The notes below the pieces were generated by a model. The model saw only the letters and a program-made list of their open reading frames with translations, was not told where the DNA came from and did not search any database. Below are positions 20,964 through 29,917 of a DNA stretch of 48,224 nucleotides, piece by piece. Each line of letters begins with the position of its first letter. The first letter of the stretch is position 1. The DNA lies in assembly GCA_003151955.1 (NCBI GenBank), contig PLZB01000042.1, positions 1 through 48,224 on the forward strand. Direction: 5' to 3'. The translations under genes and the position numbers were made by a program. This DNA comes from Acidimicrobiaceae bacterium. Its GTDB lineage: Bacteria; Actinomycetota; Acidimicrobiia; Acidimicrobiales; UBA8190.

Positions 20964-22946
20964 ATGACGAACCGGGGACGGCGGAGCCTGCGGACGGCCC
21001 TCCTGGGGGCGCTGTCCCTCTCGGCGGTGGGTCTGGGTGTCGTGAGGGGGCCGGCTCCGGCGTCGGCCGCCGCACCGGTGGCCCTGCCCGGGAACCAGTA
21101 CTCCTGGACGATGTCCTACAGCCCCATCCTGACCGGCGGCTACGTCTACGGGGGCAGCCGCCAGCTGACCTGCCCCTCGGCCACCCTCTGCCTGGCCGTC
21201 AACGACCAGGAGGCCCTCGTGGTCAGCACCGATCCGGCCGGGGGGGCCGGGACCTGGGGGGTCACCGACTTCGGCGACGGCACCCAGCTGGTCGAGGTGA
21301 ACGACCTGGCCTGCGCCTCGGCCTCCTTCTGCGCGGCATCGGCCGACGTCCTGACCAGGACCCCGACCGGCTACGGCAGGCCCGTCCCGATCATGCTCAC
21401 CTCGACCGATCCCGGCGGGGGCCCCAGCGCCTGGGCCCGGCGGGCCATCGGCACCGACGTCTCCATGCTGACCTGCCCCTCGCCGACCCTCTGCATCGGA
21501 ACGGACACGGCCAACTACTACTCGTACTACTACGGTGGCTACGGCTACAACGGGAGCCCGGGCGGGGACCTCGTGACCACGACCGACCCCACCGGAGGGC
21601 TGTCGGCCTGGACGGTCTCGAAGGGGGCGGGGTTCGCCGGGGTCCGCCAGATCGTCTGCGCCTCGGCTTCGCTCTGCCTCGGGCAGGACTACTCCGGGAA
21701 CCTCTACCTCTCGACCGACCCGGCCGCCGGCTGGTCGTCCTGGATGGTCCAGACCCTGCCCCGGTCCGGTTCGCCCTCCTGGTACAACCAGATCGACTCC
21801 AACATCGCCTGCCCCTCGGCGTCGTTGTGCGTGGCCGGCAACTACCAGGGGGACATCTGGGAGACGACCGACCCTGGCGGTGGGGCCCCGACCTGGCGGA
21901 AGGCCGCCGCCGACAACGAGTCCGTCCACGCCCTCTCCTGCCCCTCCGCCTTCCTCTGCGTCGCCGGGGACAGCCTGGGCCGGATCCTCGTCTCCACCGA
22001 CCCCTCACGGGCCGGGACCTGGGCCGTCACAACCGGCTACTCCAACTCCCCCGACTGGAACCGGGAGATCATCTCGCTCAGCTGTCCGTCGCCGGCTCTC
22101 TGCGTGGCCTTGAACGGCTACGGCGACATCCTGGTCGGCACCGGTCACGCCACCCGGGTGGCCTCCCCCGTGGTGGGGATGGCCGCCACCCCGGACGGCG
22201 CCGGCTACTGGGAGGTGGCCGCCGACGGTGGGGTCTTCGCCTTCGGCGGCGCCGGCTTCTCCGGTTCCCTCGGCGGCCAGGCCCTCAACCGGCCCATCGT
22301 GGCGATGGCGGCCACGCCCGACGGTGCCGGCTACTGGTTGGTGGCCGGCGACGGCGGGGTCTTCGCCTTCGGCGATGCCCGGTACTTCGGCGGGACGGCC
22401 GGCCAGACCATCAACGGCCCCGTGGTCACCCTGGCCCCCACCCCGGACGGGGGCGGCTACTGGCTCTTCGGGAGCGACGGCACCGTCTACCCCTTCGGCG
22501 ACGCCGTCTTCCACGGCAACGGCCGGGACGCCTTCAACGCCTACTTCGGTCAGTACGCGGCGATCGAGGGGGCGGCCGCCACCCCGACCGGTCACGGCTA
22601 CTGGATGGTCTCGGCCTCGGGGACGGTCAACGACACCAACAACTCGACGTTCGGCGATGCCGGCTACTACGGGGGCATGAACGGGATCGTCATGGGCGGC
22701 CCCATCGTGGCCCTGGCCGCCTCACCCACCGGCCAGGGCTACTGGATGGCCGGCACCGACGGCGGCGTCTACGCCTTCGGGGATGCCCTCTTCCGGGGCT
22801 CGATGGGGGGCCGGCCCCTGAACCTCCCCATCGTGGGCCTGGCCGTCCATTGCCCCTCCGGAGGAGTGTGCGGCTACTGGGAGGTGGCCGCCGACGGGGG
22901 GATCTTCGCCTTCGGCGACGCCGGCTTCTACGGCTCGATGGGGTAG
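20964..22946 (+). CDS. Large secreted protein with two kinds of beta-propeller-like repeats
   Basis: 660 aa. The signal peptide (about 1-36) ends at APASA. Region I (about 60-390) has seven spaced (C)(P/A)S..(L/F)C motifs (CPSATLC, CASASFC, CPSPTLC, CASASLC, CPSASLC, CPSAFLC, CPSPALC), each likely disulfide-linked at the edge of a propeller blade with (S/T)TDP motifs between them. Region II (about 399-660, DNA 22159-22943) has six repeats of about 40-45 aa around GYW.VA.DGGVFAFGDA.(F/Y).GS, a module I know from Acidimicrobiia and other actinobacterial cell-surface proteins. The last repeat ends exactly at the stop codon. No enzyme domain. Probably a surface or secreted structural protein. Confidence 0.85.
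   Translation: MTNRGRRSLRTALLGALSLSAVGLGVVRGPAPASAAAPVALPGNQYSWTMSYSPILTGGYVYGGSRQLTCPSATLCLAVNDQEALVVSTDPAGGAGTWGVTDFGDGTQLVEVNDLACASASFCAASADVLTRTPTGYGRPVPIMLTSTDPGGGPSAWARRAIGTDVSMLTCPSPTLCIGTDTANYYSYYYGGYGYNGSPGGDLVTTTDPTGGLSAWTVSKGAGFAGVRQIVCASASLCLGQDYSGNLYLSTDPAAGWSSWMVQTLPRSGSPSWYNQIDSNIACPSASLCVAGNYQGDIWETTDPGGGAPTWRKAAADNESVHALSCPSAFLCVAGDSLGRILVSTDPSRAGTWAVTTGYSNSPDWNREIISLSCPSPALCVALNGYGDILVGTGHATRVASPVVGMAATPDGAGYWEVAADGGVFAFGGAGFSGSLGGQALNRPIVAMAATPDGAGYWLVAGDGGVFAFGDARYFGGTAGQTINGPVVTLAPTPDGGGYWLFGSDGTVYPFGDAVFHGNGRDAFNAYFGQYAAIEGAAATPTGHGYWMVSASGTVNDTNNSTFGDAGYYGGMNGIVMGGPIVALAASPTGQGYWMAGTDGGVYAFGDALFRGSMGGRPLNLPIVGLAVHCPSGGVCGYWEVAADGGIFAFGDAGFYGSMG
22159..22943 (+). repeat. 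Six in-frame GYW...FGDA repeats
   Basis: Tandem coding repeats of about 120-140 bp inside the secreted-protein gene. At DNA level they are diverged (not recent copies), but blocks around GGCTACTGG and TTCGCCTTCGGCGA recur. Repeat 4 carries an insertion (TVNDTNNSTFGDA) that breaks the FAFGDA motif. Confidence 0.8.
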
Positions 22947-22965
22947 GGGTCGGGCCGGGACCGGC

Positions 22966-24174
22966 TCACCAGGGGGCCGGGAGCCGGACGTGGGACCGGT
23001 CGAGGTCGGCCACCGAGCCGACCCCGAGGAGGCGGAGGGTCCGGTCGATGTCGGCCCGGAGGACGGCCAGGACCTTCTCCACCCCGGGCTGGGCCGCGGC
23101 AGCCAGCCCGAAGGACCAGGGCCGGCCGATCATGGCGGCCCGGGCCCCGACGGCGAGGGCCTTGACCACGTCGGCCCCCCGGCGGAACCCGCCGTCGACG
23201 AGGACCTCGGAGCGGTCCCCGACGGCGTCGACCACCTCGACCAGGGCCCGGATGGTGGCCGGGACCCCGTCGAGCTGCCGGCCCCCGTGGTTGGAGACGC
23301 AGACGGCGTCGGCCCCGCTGTCGAGGGCCCGCCGGGCGTCCTCGGCGGTCAGGACCCCCTTGGCCACCACCGGCCCCGTCCAGTGCTCCCGGATCCAGCC
23401 GAAGTCCTCCCAGGTCGGCGGGGCCCCCAACCAGCGGACCAGGGCGTCGGTGGCCGACATCCCCAGAGAGGCGGCGTTGACGAGCTCGAGTCGGAACCGG
23501 TCCCGGGCCGCCTCGACCAGCCACCAGGGCCGGACGGCGGCCAGCGGGGCCATGGCCGTCACGGTCCGACGGTCGAGCTGGAGGGGCGGGCTCAGCCCGT
23601 AGCGGAGGTCCCGCTCTCGGTTCCCCGGGACCTGGGTGTCGAGGGTGACGACGAGGACCCGGAAGCCGGCCCGCCCGGCCCGGTCGACGAGCTGCTCGGC
23701 TCCCTGGCGCCCTCCCAGGCTGTAGAGCTGGAACCAGGGCGGGACCCCGCCCTCGGCGGCCGCCGCCGAGACCTCCTCCATGGTGTGGCCCGACATCGAG
23801 CTCAAGGTGAAGACCGTCCCCGCCGCCCCGGCGGCCCGGGCCCCGGCCACGTCCCCGCTGGGGTGCATCATCCGGGTGAAGCCCACCGGGCTCAGGAGGA
23901 GGGGCATGGAGACGGGCTGGCCCAGGACGGTGGTGGCCAGGTCCGGTCCGGGAAACCCCCGGGAGACCCCCATCCGGGGGAGGAACTCCACCGCCTCGAG
24001 GGCGGTCCGGTTGGCCTCCAGGGTCGACTCCGAGCCGGCCGCCCCGTCGATGTAGTCGAAGACGGGACGGGGGACCCGGCGCCGGGCCAGCCGGCGGGCG
24101 TCGTCGACGGTGTGGAGCCGGCCCGCCACCCGGCCGTGCCGGCGGTCGAGGAGGTCGTCGATCCGGGACGGCAC
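22966..24174 (-). CDS. FMN-dependent alpha-hydroxyacid oxidase/dehydrogenase
   Basis: 402 aa, glycolate-oxidase/lactate-dehydrogenase (LldD-like) family. FDYIDGAAGSE (39-49) opens the barrel; active-site residues are Y41, Y151 (WFQLY), D180 (TLDTQVPG), K272, H296 and R299 (SNHGGRQLDG), and the FMN phosphate loop is DGGFRRG (327-333), all intact. It oxidises a 2-hydroxy acid to the 2-oxo acid; the natural substrate is not readable. The GTG start is 2 nt after the stop of the acyl-CoA synthetase, so they form an operon, which hints at a 2-hydroxy fatty acid or a short-chain hydroxy acid. Confidence 0.9.
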   Translation of the reverse strand: MPSRIDDLLDRRHGRVAGRLHTVDDARRLARRRVPRPVFDYIDGAAGSESTLEANRTALEAVEFLPRMGVSRGFPGPDLATTVLGQPVSMPLLLSPVGFTRMMHPSGDVAGARAAGAAGTVFTLSSMSGHTMEEVSAAAAEGGVPPWFQLYSLGGRQGAEQLVDRAGRAGFRVLVVTLDTQVPGNRERDLRYGLSPPLQLDRRTVTAMAPLAAVRPWWLVEAARDRFRLELVNAASLGMSATDALVRWLGAPPTWEDFGWIREHWTGPVVAKGVLTAEDARRALDSGADAVCVSNHGGRQLDGVPATIRALVEVVDAVGDRSEVLVDGGFRRGADVVKALAVGARAAMIGRPWSFGLAAAAQPGVEKVLAVLRADIDRTLRLLGVGSVADLDRSHVRLPAPW

Positions 24175-24176
24175 CC

Positions 24177-25718
24177 TCAGTTGACCTGGCGGTCCCGCTC
24201 GGCCCAGTAGGGCTGGCGGAGCTTGTACTTCTGGAGCTTCCCCGTCGCCGTCCGCTCGAGGACCTCGCGGAGCTCGACGGACCGGGGGGCCTTGAAATGG
24301 GCCATCTTGGCCCGGCAGTGGTCGATGAGCTCCTGCTCGGTGGCCGCCGCCCCGGCCCGCAGGACGACCAGGGCCTTGATGGTCTCCCCCCACTTCTCGT
24401 CGGGGATCCCGATGACGGCCACCTCGGCCACGGCCGGGTGCTGGTAGAGGACGTCCTCGACCTCGATGGACGAGACGTTCTCCCCCCCGGTGATGATCAC
24501 GTCCTTCTTCCGGTCCGAGATGACGGTGTAGGCCCCGTCCAGATATCCCCCGTCCCCGGTGTGGAACCAGCCGTCCACGAGGGCCTTGGCCGACTCCTCG
24601 GGCTGGTCCCAGTAGCCGGCGAAGACCTGGTTGGCCCGGGCCAGGACCTCCCCCTCCTCGTCGACGGCGATCCGGACGCCGATGGCGGGGACCCCGGCCC
24701 GGCCGAGTCGCCTGGCCCGCTCCCCGCTCGAGAGCCCGTCCCACTCGGCCGGGGCCCGGTTGACGGTGAGCATGGGAGAGGTCTCGGTGAGGCCGTAGAT
24801 CTGGATGAACTCCCAGCCCAGGTCGGTCTCGACCCGCTCGATGGTGGCCGACGGGGGCGGGGCCCCGGCCACCACCATCCGGACCAGGCCCCGTCCCGGG
24901 ACCTCCCGACCCTCGGCCCGCCGGGCCGTGGCCGCGTCGAGGATGGCGGCCACCACGGCCGGGGCCCCGCACATGAGGGTCACCCCCTCGGCCTCGATCC
25001 GGCTCAGGATCTCCTCCCCGTCGACCTTCCGGAGGACGACGTGCTTCCCCCCCATGCCCGTCACCCCGTAGGGCATCCCCCAGCCGTTGCAGTGGAACAT
25101 GGGGAGGGTGTGGAGCAGGACGTCCCGGTCGGTGACCGTGCTGTGCCAGCCGAGGACGGTGGCGTTGATCCAGCAGTTCCGGTGGGTGAGCTCCACCCCC
25201 TTGGGTCGGGCCGTCGTCCCCGAGGTGTAGTTGATGGAGCAGGTGGCGTCCTCGTCGGCCTCCCACCGGGCCGGGTCCTGCCCCCCGGCGGCGAAGACGG
25301 CGGCGTCGGCCACCCCGTCGAGCCGGACCTTGTGGGGGACGTCGATGCCGGCCACCGTGTCGTCGAGGTCGGGATCGTGGAGGAGGGCCGTCGAGCCCGA
25401 GTGGTCGACCACGTAGGCGATCTCGTCGGTGGTGAGCCGGAAGTTGATGGGGACCAGGATCCGGCCGAAGCCGCTCACCCCGAAGAAGGACGTGAGGAAC
25501 CGGCCCGAGTTGGGGCTGACGATGGCCACCCGCTCCCCGGGGTCCACTCCCAGCGCGTCGAGACCGGCCGCCATGGCCCGAGCCCGGTGGTGGAGCTCGG
25601 CGTAGGTGACCCGCCCCAACGAGCCCTCGGCTCCGGGCTCGTCGACCACCGCCACCCGGTCCCCGTAGACCAGGGCGGCCCGCTCCAGGAAGTCCCCCAC
25701 CGTCAACGCCACTCGCAT
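24177..25718 (-). CDS. Long-/medium-chain acyl-CoA synthetase
   Basis: 513 aa ANL-superfamily ligase. P-loop NYTSGTTARPKG (about 166-177), YGLTETSP (about 299-306), WFHTGDGGYLD (about 381-391) and the C-terminal catalytic lysine in RTATGKLQKYKLR (about 490-502). Complete, with normal length. It makes acyl-CoA from a fatty or other carboxylic acid. A good GGAGG ribosome site precedes the ATG by 7 nt. It leads the operon with the alpha-hydroxyacid oxidase downstream. Confidence 0.93.
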   Translation of the reverse strand: MRVALTVGDFLERAALVYGDRVAVVDEPGAEGSLGRVTYAELHHRARAMAAGLDALGVDPGERVAIVSPNSGRFLTSFFGVSGFGRILVPINFRLTTDEIAYVVDHSGSTALLHDPDLDDTVAGIDVPHKVRLDGVADAAVFAAGGQDPARWEADEDATCSINYTSGTTARPKGVELTHRNCWINATVLGWHSTVTDRDVLLHTLPMFHCNGWGMPYGVTGMGGKHVVLRKVDGEEILSRIEAEGVTLMCGAPAVVAAILDAATARRAEGREVPGRGLVRMVVAGAPPPSATIERVETDLGWEFIQIYGLTETSPMLTVNRAPAEWDGLSSGERARRLGRAGVPAIGVRIAVDEEGEVLARANQVFAGYWDQPEESAKALVDGWFHTGDGGYLDGAYTVISDRKKDVIITGGENVSSIEVEDVLYQHPAVAEVAVIGIPDEKWGETIKALVVLRAGAAATEQELIDHCRAKMAHFKAPRSVELREVLERTATGKLQKYKLRQPYWAERDRQVN

Positions 25719-25844
25719 CGGAACCCTCCGTCACCTCGCGCTCCGGCCGGACCGCCCCTGGTGCCGCCCCGATTGTTCCAGACCGGGACCCGGCCCGCCC
25801 CGACCCGTCGGGACACTCCCCCTCCGGCGGGGGAGAATGGGTCG

Positions 25845-26795
25845 ATGAAGCCCATGCTGGCCGACGCCGGGACCCTCCCCGATCCCGAGGAGGGCTGGGC
25901 CTTCGAGTTCAAGTGGGACGGGGTCCGGGCCATCGTCACCGTCGACGCCGAGGGGACCGTCCGGCTCAGCTCCCGCCTGGGCCGCGACGTCACCGCCTCC
26001 TACCCCGAGCTCCACGGTCTCGGGGCCGCCCTGGCCGGCCGGTCCGCCGTCCTCGACGGGGAGATCGTGGCCCTGGGACCCGGCGGCCGTCCCGACTTCG
26101 GGGCCCTCCAGAAGCGGATCCACGTCACCGACCCCGGTCGGGTCCGGCAGCTGGCCGGGGAGGTCCCGGTCTCCCTCTTCCTCTTCGACCTCCTCTCCCT
26201 CGACGGGACCGACACCAGCACCCTCCCCTACGCCGAGCGCCGGGACCGGCTCGAGGCCCTGGGGTTGGCCGGACCGGGGTGGGCCACCCCCCCCTCCTAC
26301 CGCTCCGGAGGGGCCGCCGTCCTGAAGGTGGCCCGGAGCCAGGGACTCGAGGGGGTGGTGGCCAAGCGCCTCGACCGCCCCTACCGGCCCGGACGGCGCA
26401 GCGGGGACTGGCGGAAGGTGAAGCTGACCAGGACCCAGGAGGTCGTCCTGGCCGGCTGGACCCCCGGTCGGGGCAGCCGGCAGGGGTTCCGGGCCCTGGT
26501 CCTCGGCATCCCCGGTCCCGGTGGCCTGGCCTACGTCGGGAAGGTCGGGAGCGGCTTCACCGACGACATGCTCGACGAGCTCTCGGCCCGGCTCCGACCC
26601 CTCCGGCGGGTCGACTCTCCCCTCCTGGACCTGCCCGCCCGGGCCGAGCTGGCCGGGGTCACCTGGGTCGAGCCCGAGCTGGTGGGGGAGGTCTCCTTCT
26701 CCGAGTGGACCGCCGACGGCCACCTCCGCCACCCCACCTGGCGGGGGCTCCGCCCCGACAAGCTCCCCGGCCAGGTCGGCCGGGAGGATCGGTAG
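25845..26795 (+). CDS. ligD: Stand-alone LigD-type ATP-dependent DNA ligase
   Basis: 316 aa. The adenylation motif EFKWDGVRA has the nucleotidyl lysine at K23; motif III (SLFLFDLLSLDG), motif IV (EGVVAKRL) and motif V (WRKVKLTRTQEVVLAGW) follow in order, then an OB-fold (about 200-310) with HPTWRGLRPDK near the end. This is the LIG domain of the NHEJ protein LigD without polymerase or phosphoesterase domains. A matching stand-alone polymerase domain lies about 17 kb away at 43725. No ku gene is in the window. GAGAAT lies 6 nt before the ATG and could be a -10 element or part of a ribosome site. The EEP-hydrolase gene follows after 12 nt. Confidence 0.92.
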   Translation: MKPMLADAGTLPDPEEGWAFEFKWDGVRAIVTVDAEGTVRLSSRLGRDVTASYPELHGLGAALAGRSAVLDGEIVALGPGGRPDFGALQKRIHVTDPGRVRQLAGEVPVSLFLFDLLSLDGTDTSTLPYAERRDRLEALGLAGPGWATPPSYRSGGAAVLKVARSQGLEGVVAKRLDRPYRPGRRSGDWRKVKLTRTQEVVLAGWTPGRGSRQGFRALVLGIPGPGGLAYVGKVGSGFTDDMLDELSARLRPLRRVDSPLLDLPARAELAGVTWVEPELVGEVSFSEWTADGHLRHPTWRGLRPDKLPGQVGREDR

Positions 26796-26807
26796 CCTGC
26801 AGGCCCT

Positions 26808-27608
26808 GTGACCGATGTCGTCATCGCCAGCTTCAACGTCCACGCCGGGGTCGACGGCTGGGGGAGACCCCATGACGTCCTGGCCGCCTGCCGGAGCCTC
26901 GACGCCGACGTCCTCGTCCTCCAGGAGGTCTGGACCCCCGAGGGCGCCGATTCCGTGGTCGCCGCCGTTGCCGCCGAGCTCGGTTACTCCGTGCGGACCG
27001 AGGTCATCGGCCGGGGCCGGCTCCTCGGGCCCCGGCCCGGCGCCGACGACCGGTGGGGTCCCGGTCCCGGCCTCGGGCGGCTCCGGACCTTCCGGCTCCA
27101 ACGCCGGCCCGACACCGCCGACCCCGACCGCCGCATCGGGTCCCTCCCCTACGAGCGGGGCAGCTGGGGGGTGGCCGTCCTGAGCCGGCTCCCCGTCCTC
27201 GGCTCATCGACGCTCGACCTCGGGAAGCTGCCGCTGGACCGGGCCCGGCGGGTCGCCCTCGTCGTCCAGGTCGAGACCGGGTCCGGCCCCCTGACCGTGG
27301 TCGGGACCCACATGTCCCATCTCACCGACGGCTCCCCCCTCCAGTTCCTCCGTCTCCGCCGGGCCCTCCCCTCCGCCACCGGCCCCGCCGTCCTGGTCGG
27401 GGACATGAACATCTGGGGGCCGCCCCTCTCCCACTTCCTTCCCGGCTGGCGCCGGGCCGTCCGGGGCCGGACCTGGCCGGCCTGGCGGCCCCTGGCCCAG
27501 CCCGACCACATCCTCGTCACGCCCGCTGTCGGGGTGGTCCGGGGCGAGGTCGTCCGGGTGGGGGGATCGGACCACTGGCCCGTCCGGGCCCGGCTCACCC
27601 TGGACTGA
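26808..27608 (+). CDS. Endonuclease/exonuclease/phosphatase (EEP) family hydrolase
   Basis: 266 aa. Motifs in order: ASFNVHAGVDGW (Asn), VLVLQEVW (catalytic Glu), SWGVAVLSRLPV, VVGTHMSH, VLVGDMNIW (D-x-N) and GGSDHWPVRARL (terminal D-H). All metal and catalytic residues of the DNase I/AP-endonuclease/phosphodiesterase fold are present. The GTG start lies 12 nt after the DNA ligase stop, so a DNA-repair role is plausible, but many members are phospholipid or nucleotide phosphatases. TAGCCT lies 9 nt before the GTG and could act as a -10. Confidence 0.85.
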   Translation: MTDVVIASFNVHAGVDGWGRPHDVLAACRSLDADVLVLQEVWTPEGADSVVAAVAAELGYSVRTEVIGRGRLLGPRPGADDRWGPGPGLGRLRTFRLQRRPDTADPDRRIGSLPYERGSWGVAVLSRLPVLGSSTLDLGKLPLDRARRVALVVQVETGSGPLTVVGTHMSHLTDGSPLQFLRLRRALPSATGPAVLVGDMNIWGPPLSHFLPGWRRAVRGRTWPAWRPLAQPDHILVTPAVGVVRGEVVRVGGSDHWPVRARLTLD

Positions 27609-27636
27609 TTCCCCAGCCGGTATCCTTCCCCGAATC

Positions 27637-29745
27637 ATGGACCCGGAGGTGCAGGCCGCCCGGCAGTCGGAGGACCGCTCCGGCCCCCTCGACGGCCTCC
27701 GGGGCCTGGCCGTCGCCGTCGTCGTCCTCTACCACCTCCAGGTCCCCGGGGTCGGGGGTGGGCTCCTCGGGGTGGACGTCTTCTTCGTCCTCTCCGGCTA
27801 CCTCATCACCGGGCTCCTCCTCCAGGAGCGCCGACGCAGGGGCGGCATCTCCCTGGCCGCCTTCTGGGGCCGCCGGGCCCGTCGGCTCCTCCCCGCCCTC
27901 TTCGTCGTCCTCCCCCTCGTCGCCGTGGTCTGGCGGATCATCGCCCAGCCGGCCGAGATGCCCCAGGTCCGTGACGACCTGGTGGCCACCCTCTGCTACG
28001 TGGCCAACTGGCACTCCATCGCCGCCGGCCACAGCTACTTCGCCGCCTTCGCCGCCCCCTCCCCCCTCCTCCACACCTGGTCCCTCTCGGTGGAGGAGCA
28101 GTTCTACCTGGTCTGGCCGGTGGTGGCCCTCCTGGCCCTGCGCTGGCGGCGGTCCCCCCGGCTCCTCCTCACCATCGCCGCCGTGGGGGCGGCGGCCTCG
28201 GCCATCGAGATGGCCGTCCTCTCCCTTCGGGGCGCCGATCCGAGCCGCCTCTACTTCGGGACCGACACCCGGGCCCAGACCCTCCTCGTCGGCGCCGTCC
28301 TGGCCGTTGTCCTCCACCTCCGGGGCCGGGACATCACCGGCCACCAGTTCGCCGTCCCCCGCCGCCCCCGTCACCGCCGGGGCGGGCCCGAGGGAGCCCT
28401 GAGCCCGGTCTGGCGGAGACGGCTCTCCCTCCTGGGGTGGGCCGGGACCGCCTTCCTGGTCTGGGCCTGCCTCCGCCCCGAGGGCCGGGCCCCCTGGCTC
28501 TACCGGGGCGGCCTCCTCCTCCTGGCCCTGGCCGTCGACGCCATCCTCGTGGCCGTCGTCCTCCTCCCCGGGGGCGTCCTGGCCCGGGTCCTGTCCATCG
28601 GCCCCCTCCGGCTCCTGGGCCGGATCTCCTACGGTGTCTACCTCTTCCACTGGCCCGTCATCGTGGCCCTGACCCCCACCCGGACCGGCCTCCACGGAGC
28701 GGTGCTCGACCTGGTCCGGGTGGCCGTCACCCTGGCCCTGGCCGGGGCCTCCTACGTCCTGGTCGAAGCCCCCATCCGGGAGCGCCGCTGGCAGGTCCCC
28801 CGGCCCACCGTCGTCGTCCCCGCCCTGGCCGGGGCCCTGGCCGCGGCGGTGCTCCTGGCCCCCCTCCCGGCCGGCACCGGGTCAACCCTGGCCGCCCTGG
28901 CCAAGGCCGGCCCCCCCACCACCCCCCCCTCCGCCCCGGCAGCCCTGCGGACCCCGACCACGACAGCCCCGCCCCAGGTCCTGGCCAGCGCCGTGACCCA
29001 CCCCGGGCCCCTCCGGGTCTTGATCGAAGGCGACAGCGTGGCCTGGGCCCTCGGCAACGGCATCGGCCCCCAGGCCTCCTCGGCCGGCTTCACCTTCGCC
29101 AACGAGGGCTACATCGGCTGCGGGATCGCCACCGGGGGCGCCACCAGCTTCGCCGCCTACACCCAGCCCGACGCCTGCCTGAGCTGGGCCCAGCGCTGGC
29201 AGTCCGAGACCGACACCTTCCGACCCGACGTCACCCTCGTCCTCCTCGGCCGCTGGGAGCTCATCGACCGGGTCCACGACGGCACCTGGATGCACATCGG
29301 CGAGCCCGCCTACGACAGCTACCTCCTCCAGCAGCTCGGGACCGTGGTCCAGTCCCTCACCGTCGACGGGGGCCGGGTCGCCTTCCTGACCGCTCCCTGC
29401 AACAACCAGGCCATGGCCAACGCCGCCTCCCCCGGCCGACTCACCCCCGACGACGCTAACCGGGTCGATCTCTTCAACGCCCTCTTGGCCCAGGTCGTGG
29501 CGGCCCACCCCGGCGTGACCGAGCTCGTCGACCTGAAGGGGATGCTCTGCCCCGGAGGCCAGTACCAGCAGACCTACAACGGCCAGCAGCTCCGGACCGA
29601 CGACGGCGTCCATATGGAACCCATCGCCGGCCAGCTCTTCGTCCAGAAGCTCTACCCCCAGATCCAGTCCTGGCTGACCACCACCGTCACCGACGCCCCC
29701 ACCACGACGACCACCGTCCCGGCCGGATTCGGCCACCCGGCCTGA
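27637..29745 (+). CDS. Acyltransferase-3 / SGNH-hydrolase fusion (OafA-like)
   Basis: 702 aa membrane protein. The N-terminal acyltransferase-3 domain (about 15-395) has LDGLRGLAVAVVVLYH with the catalytic His, LGVDVFFVLSGYLITGLLL, FWGRRARRLLPAL, LLHTWSLSVEEQFYLVWP and ISYGVYLFHWP, spread over about ten TM helices. After a Pro/Thr-rich linker (about 415-450) comes an extracytoplasmic SGNH domain with LIEGDSVAW (block I Ser) and DDGVHM (Asp/His of block V). Such proteins O-acetylate cell-surface glycans. ATG start; TATCCT is 10 nt upstream and no ribosome site is obvious. Confidence 0.92.
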   Translation: MDPEVQAARQSEDRSGPLDGLRGLAVAVVVLYHLQVPGVGGGLLGVDVFFVLSGYLITGLLLQERRRRGGISLAAFWGRRARRLLPALFVVLPLVAVVWRIIAQPAEMPQVRDDLVATLCYVANWHSIAAGHSYFAAFAAPSPLLHTWSLSVEEQFYLVWPVVALLALRWRRSPRLLLTIAAVGAAASAIEMAVLSLRGADPSRLYFGTDTRAQTLLVGAVLAVVLHLRGRDITGHQFAVPRRPRHRRGGPEGALSPVWRRRLSLLGWAGTAFLVWACLRPEGRAPWLYRGGLLLLALAVDAILVAVVLLPGGVLARVLSIGPLRLLGRISYGVYLFHWPVIVALTPTRTGLHGAVLDLVRVAVTLALAGASYVLVEAPIRERRWQVPRPTVVVPALAGALAAAVLLAPLPAGTGSTLAALAKAGPPTTPPSAPAALRTPTTTAPPQVLASAVTHPGPLRVLIEGDSVAWALGNGIGPQASSAGFTFANEGYIGCGIATGGATSFAAYTQPDACLSWAQRWQSETDTFRPDVTLVLLGRWELIDRVHDGTWMHIGEPAYDSYLLQQLGTVVQSLTVDGGRVAFLTAPCNNQAMANAASPGRLTPDDANRVDLFNALLAQVVAAHPGVTELVDLKGMLCPGGQYQQTYNGQQLRTDDGVHMEPIAGQLFVQKLYPQIQSWLTTTVTDAPTTTTTVPAGFGHPA

Positions 29746-29755
29746 CTCTCCCAGC

Positions 29756-29775
29756 CCGTGGCGGCCGGGCCACGG
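29756..29775 (+). terminator. Terminator-like hairpin after the acyltransferase gene
   Basis: Perfect CCGTGG-cggccggg-CCACGG inverted repeat 11 nt past the stop codon. The remainder of the gap to 29917 holds a TACCGT -10-like element near 29869 and the ribosome site of the next gene. Confidence 0.4.
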
Positions 29776-29917
29776 CCTGCGGCAAGGAGCGGGCTCGTCG
29801 CGTCCCGTTCGCACACAGTTCGGCTCGCTGTCGACCCTTGGTCGCGTCGAGTTCACCTTCCCTCCCTACCGTTGCACTGGCGCGGCATTCCCGCCGCCCT
29901 GAGCCGGGAGGACCTCG

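Noticed and set aside
22966..25734. Single 922-codon minus frame covering two genes
   Set aside because: Only its C-terminal 402 codons (alpha-hydroxyacid oxidase) are real; the upstream part is another frame of the acyl-CoA synthetase gene.
24297..25844. Upstream extension of the DNA ligase frame (516 extra codons)
   Set aside because: The extension is antisense to the acyl-CoA synthetase and has no protein-like motifs; the ligase begins at MKPMLADA, as family members do.
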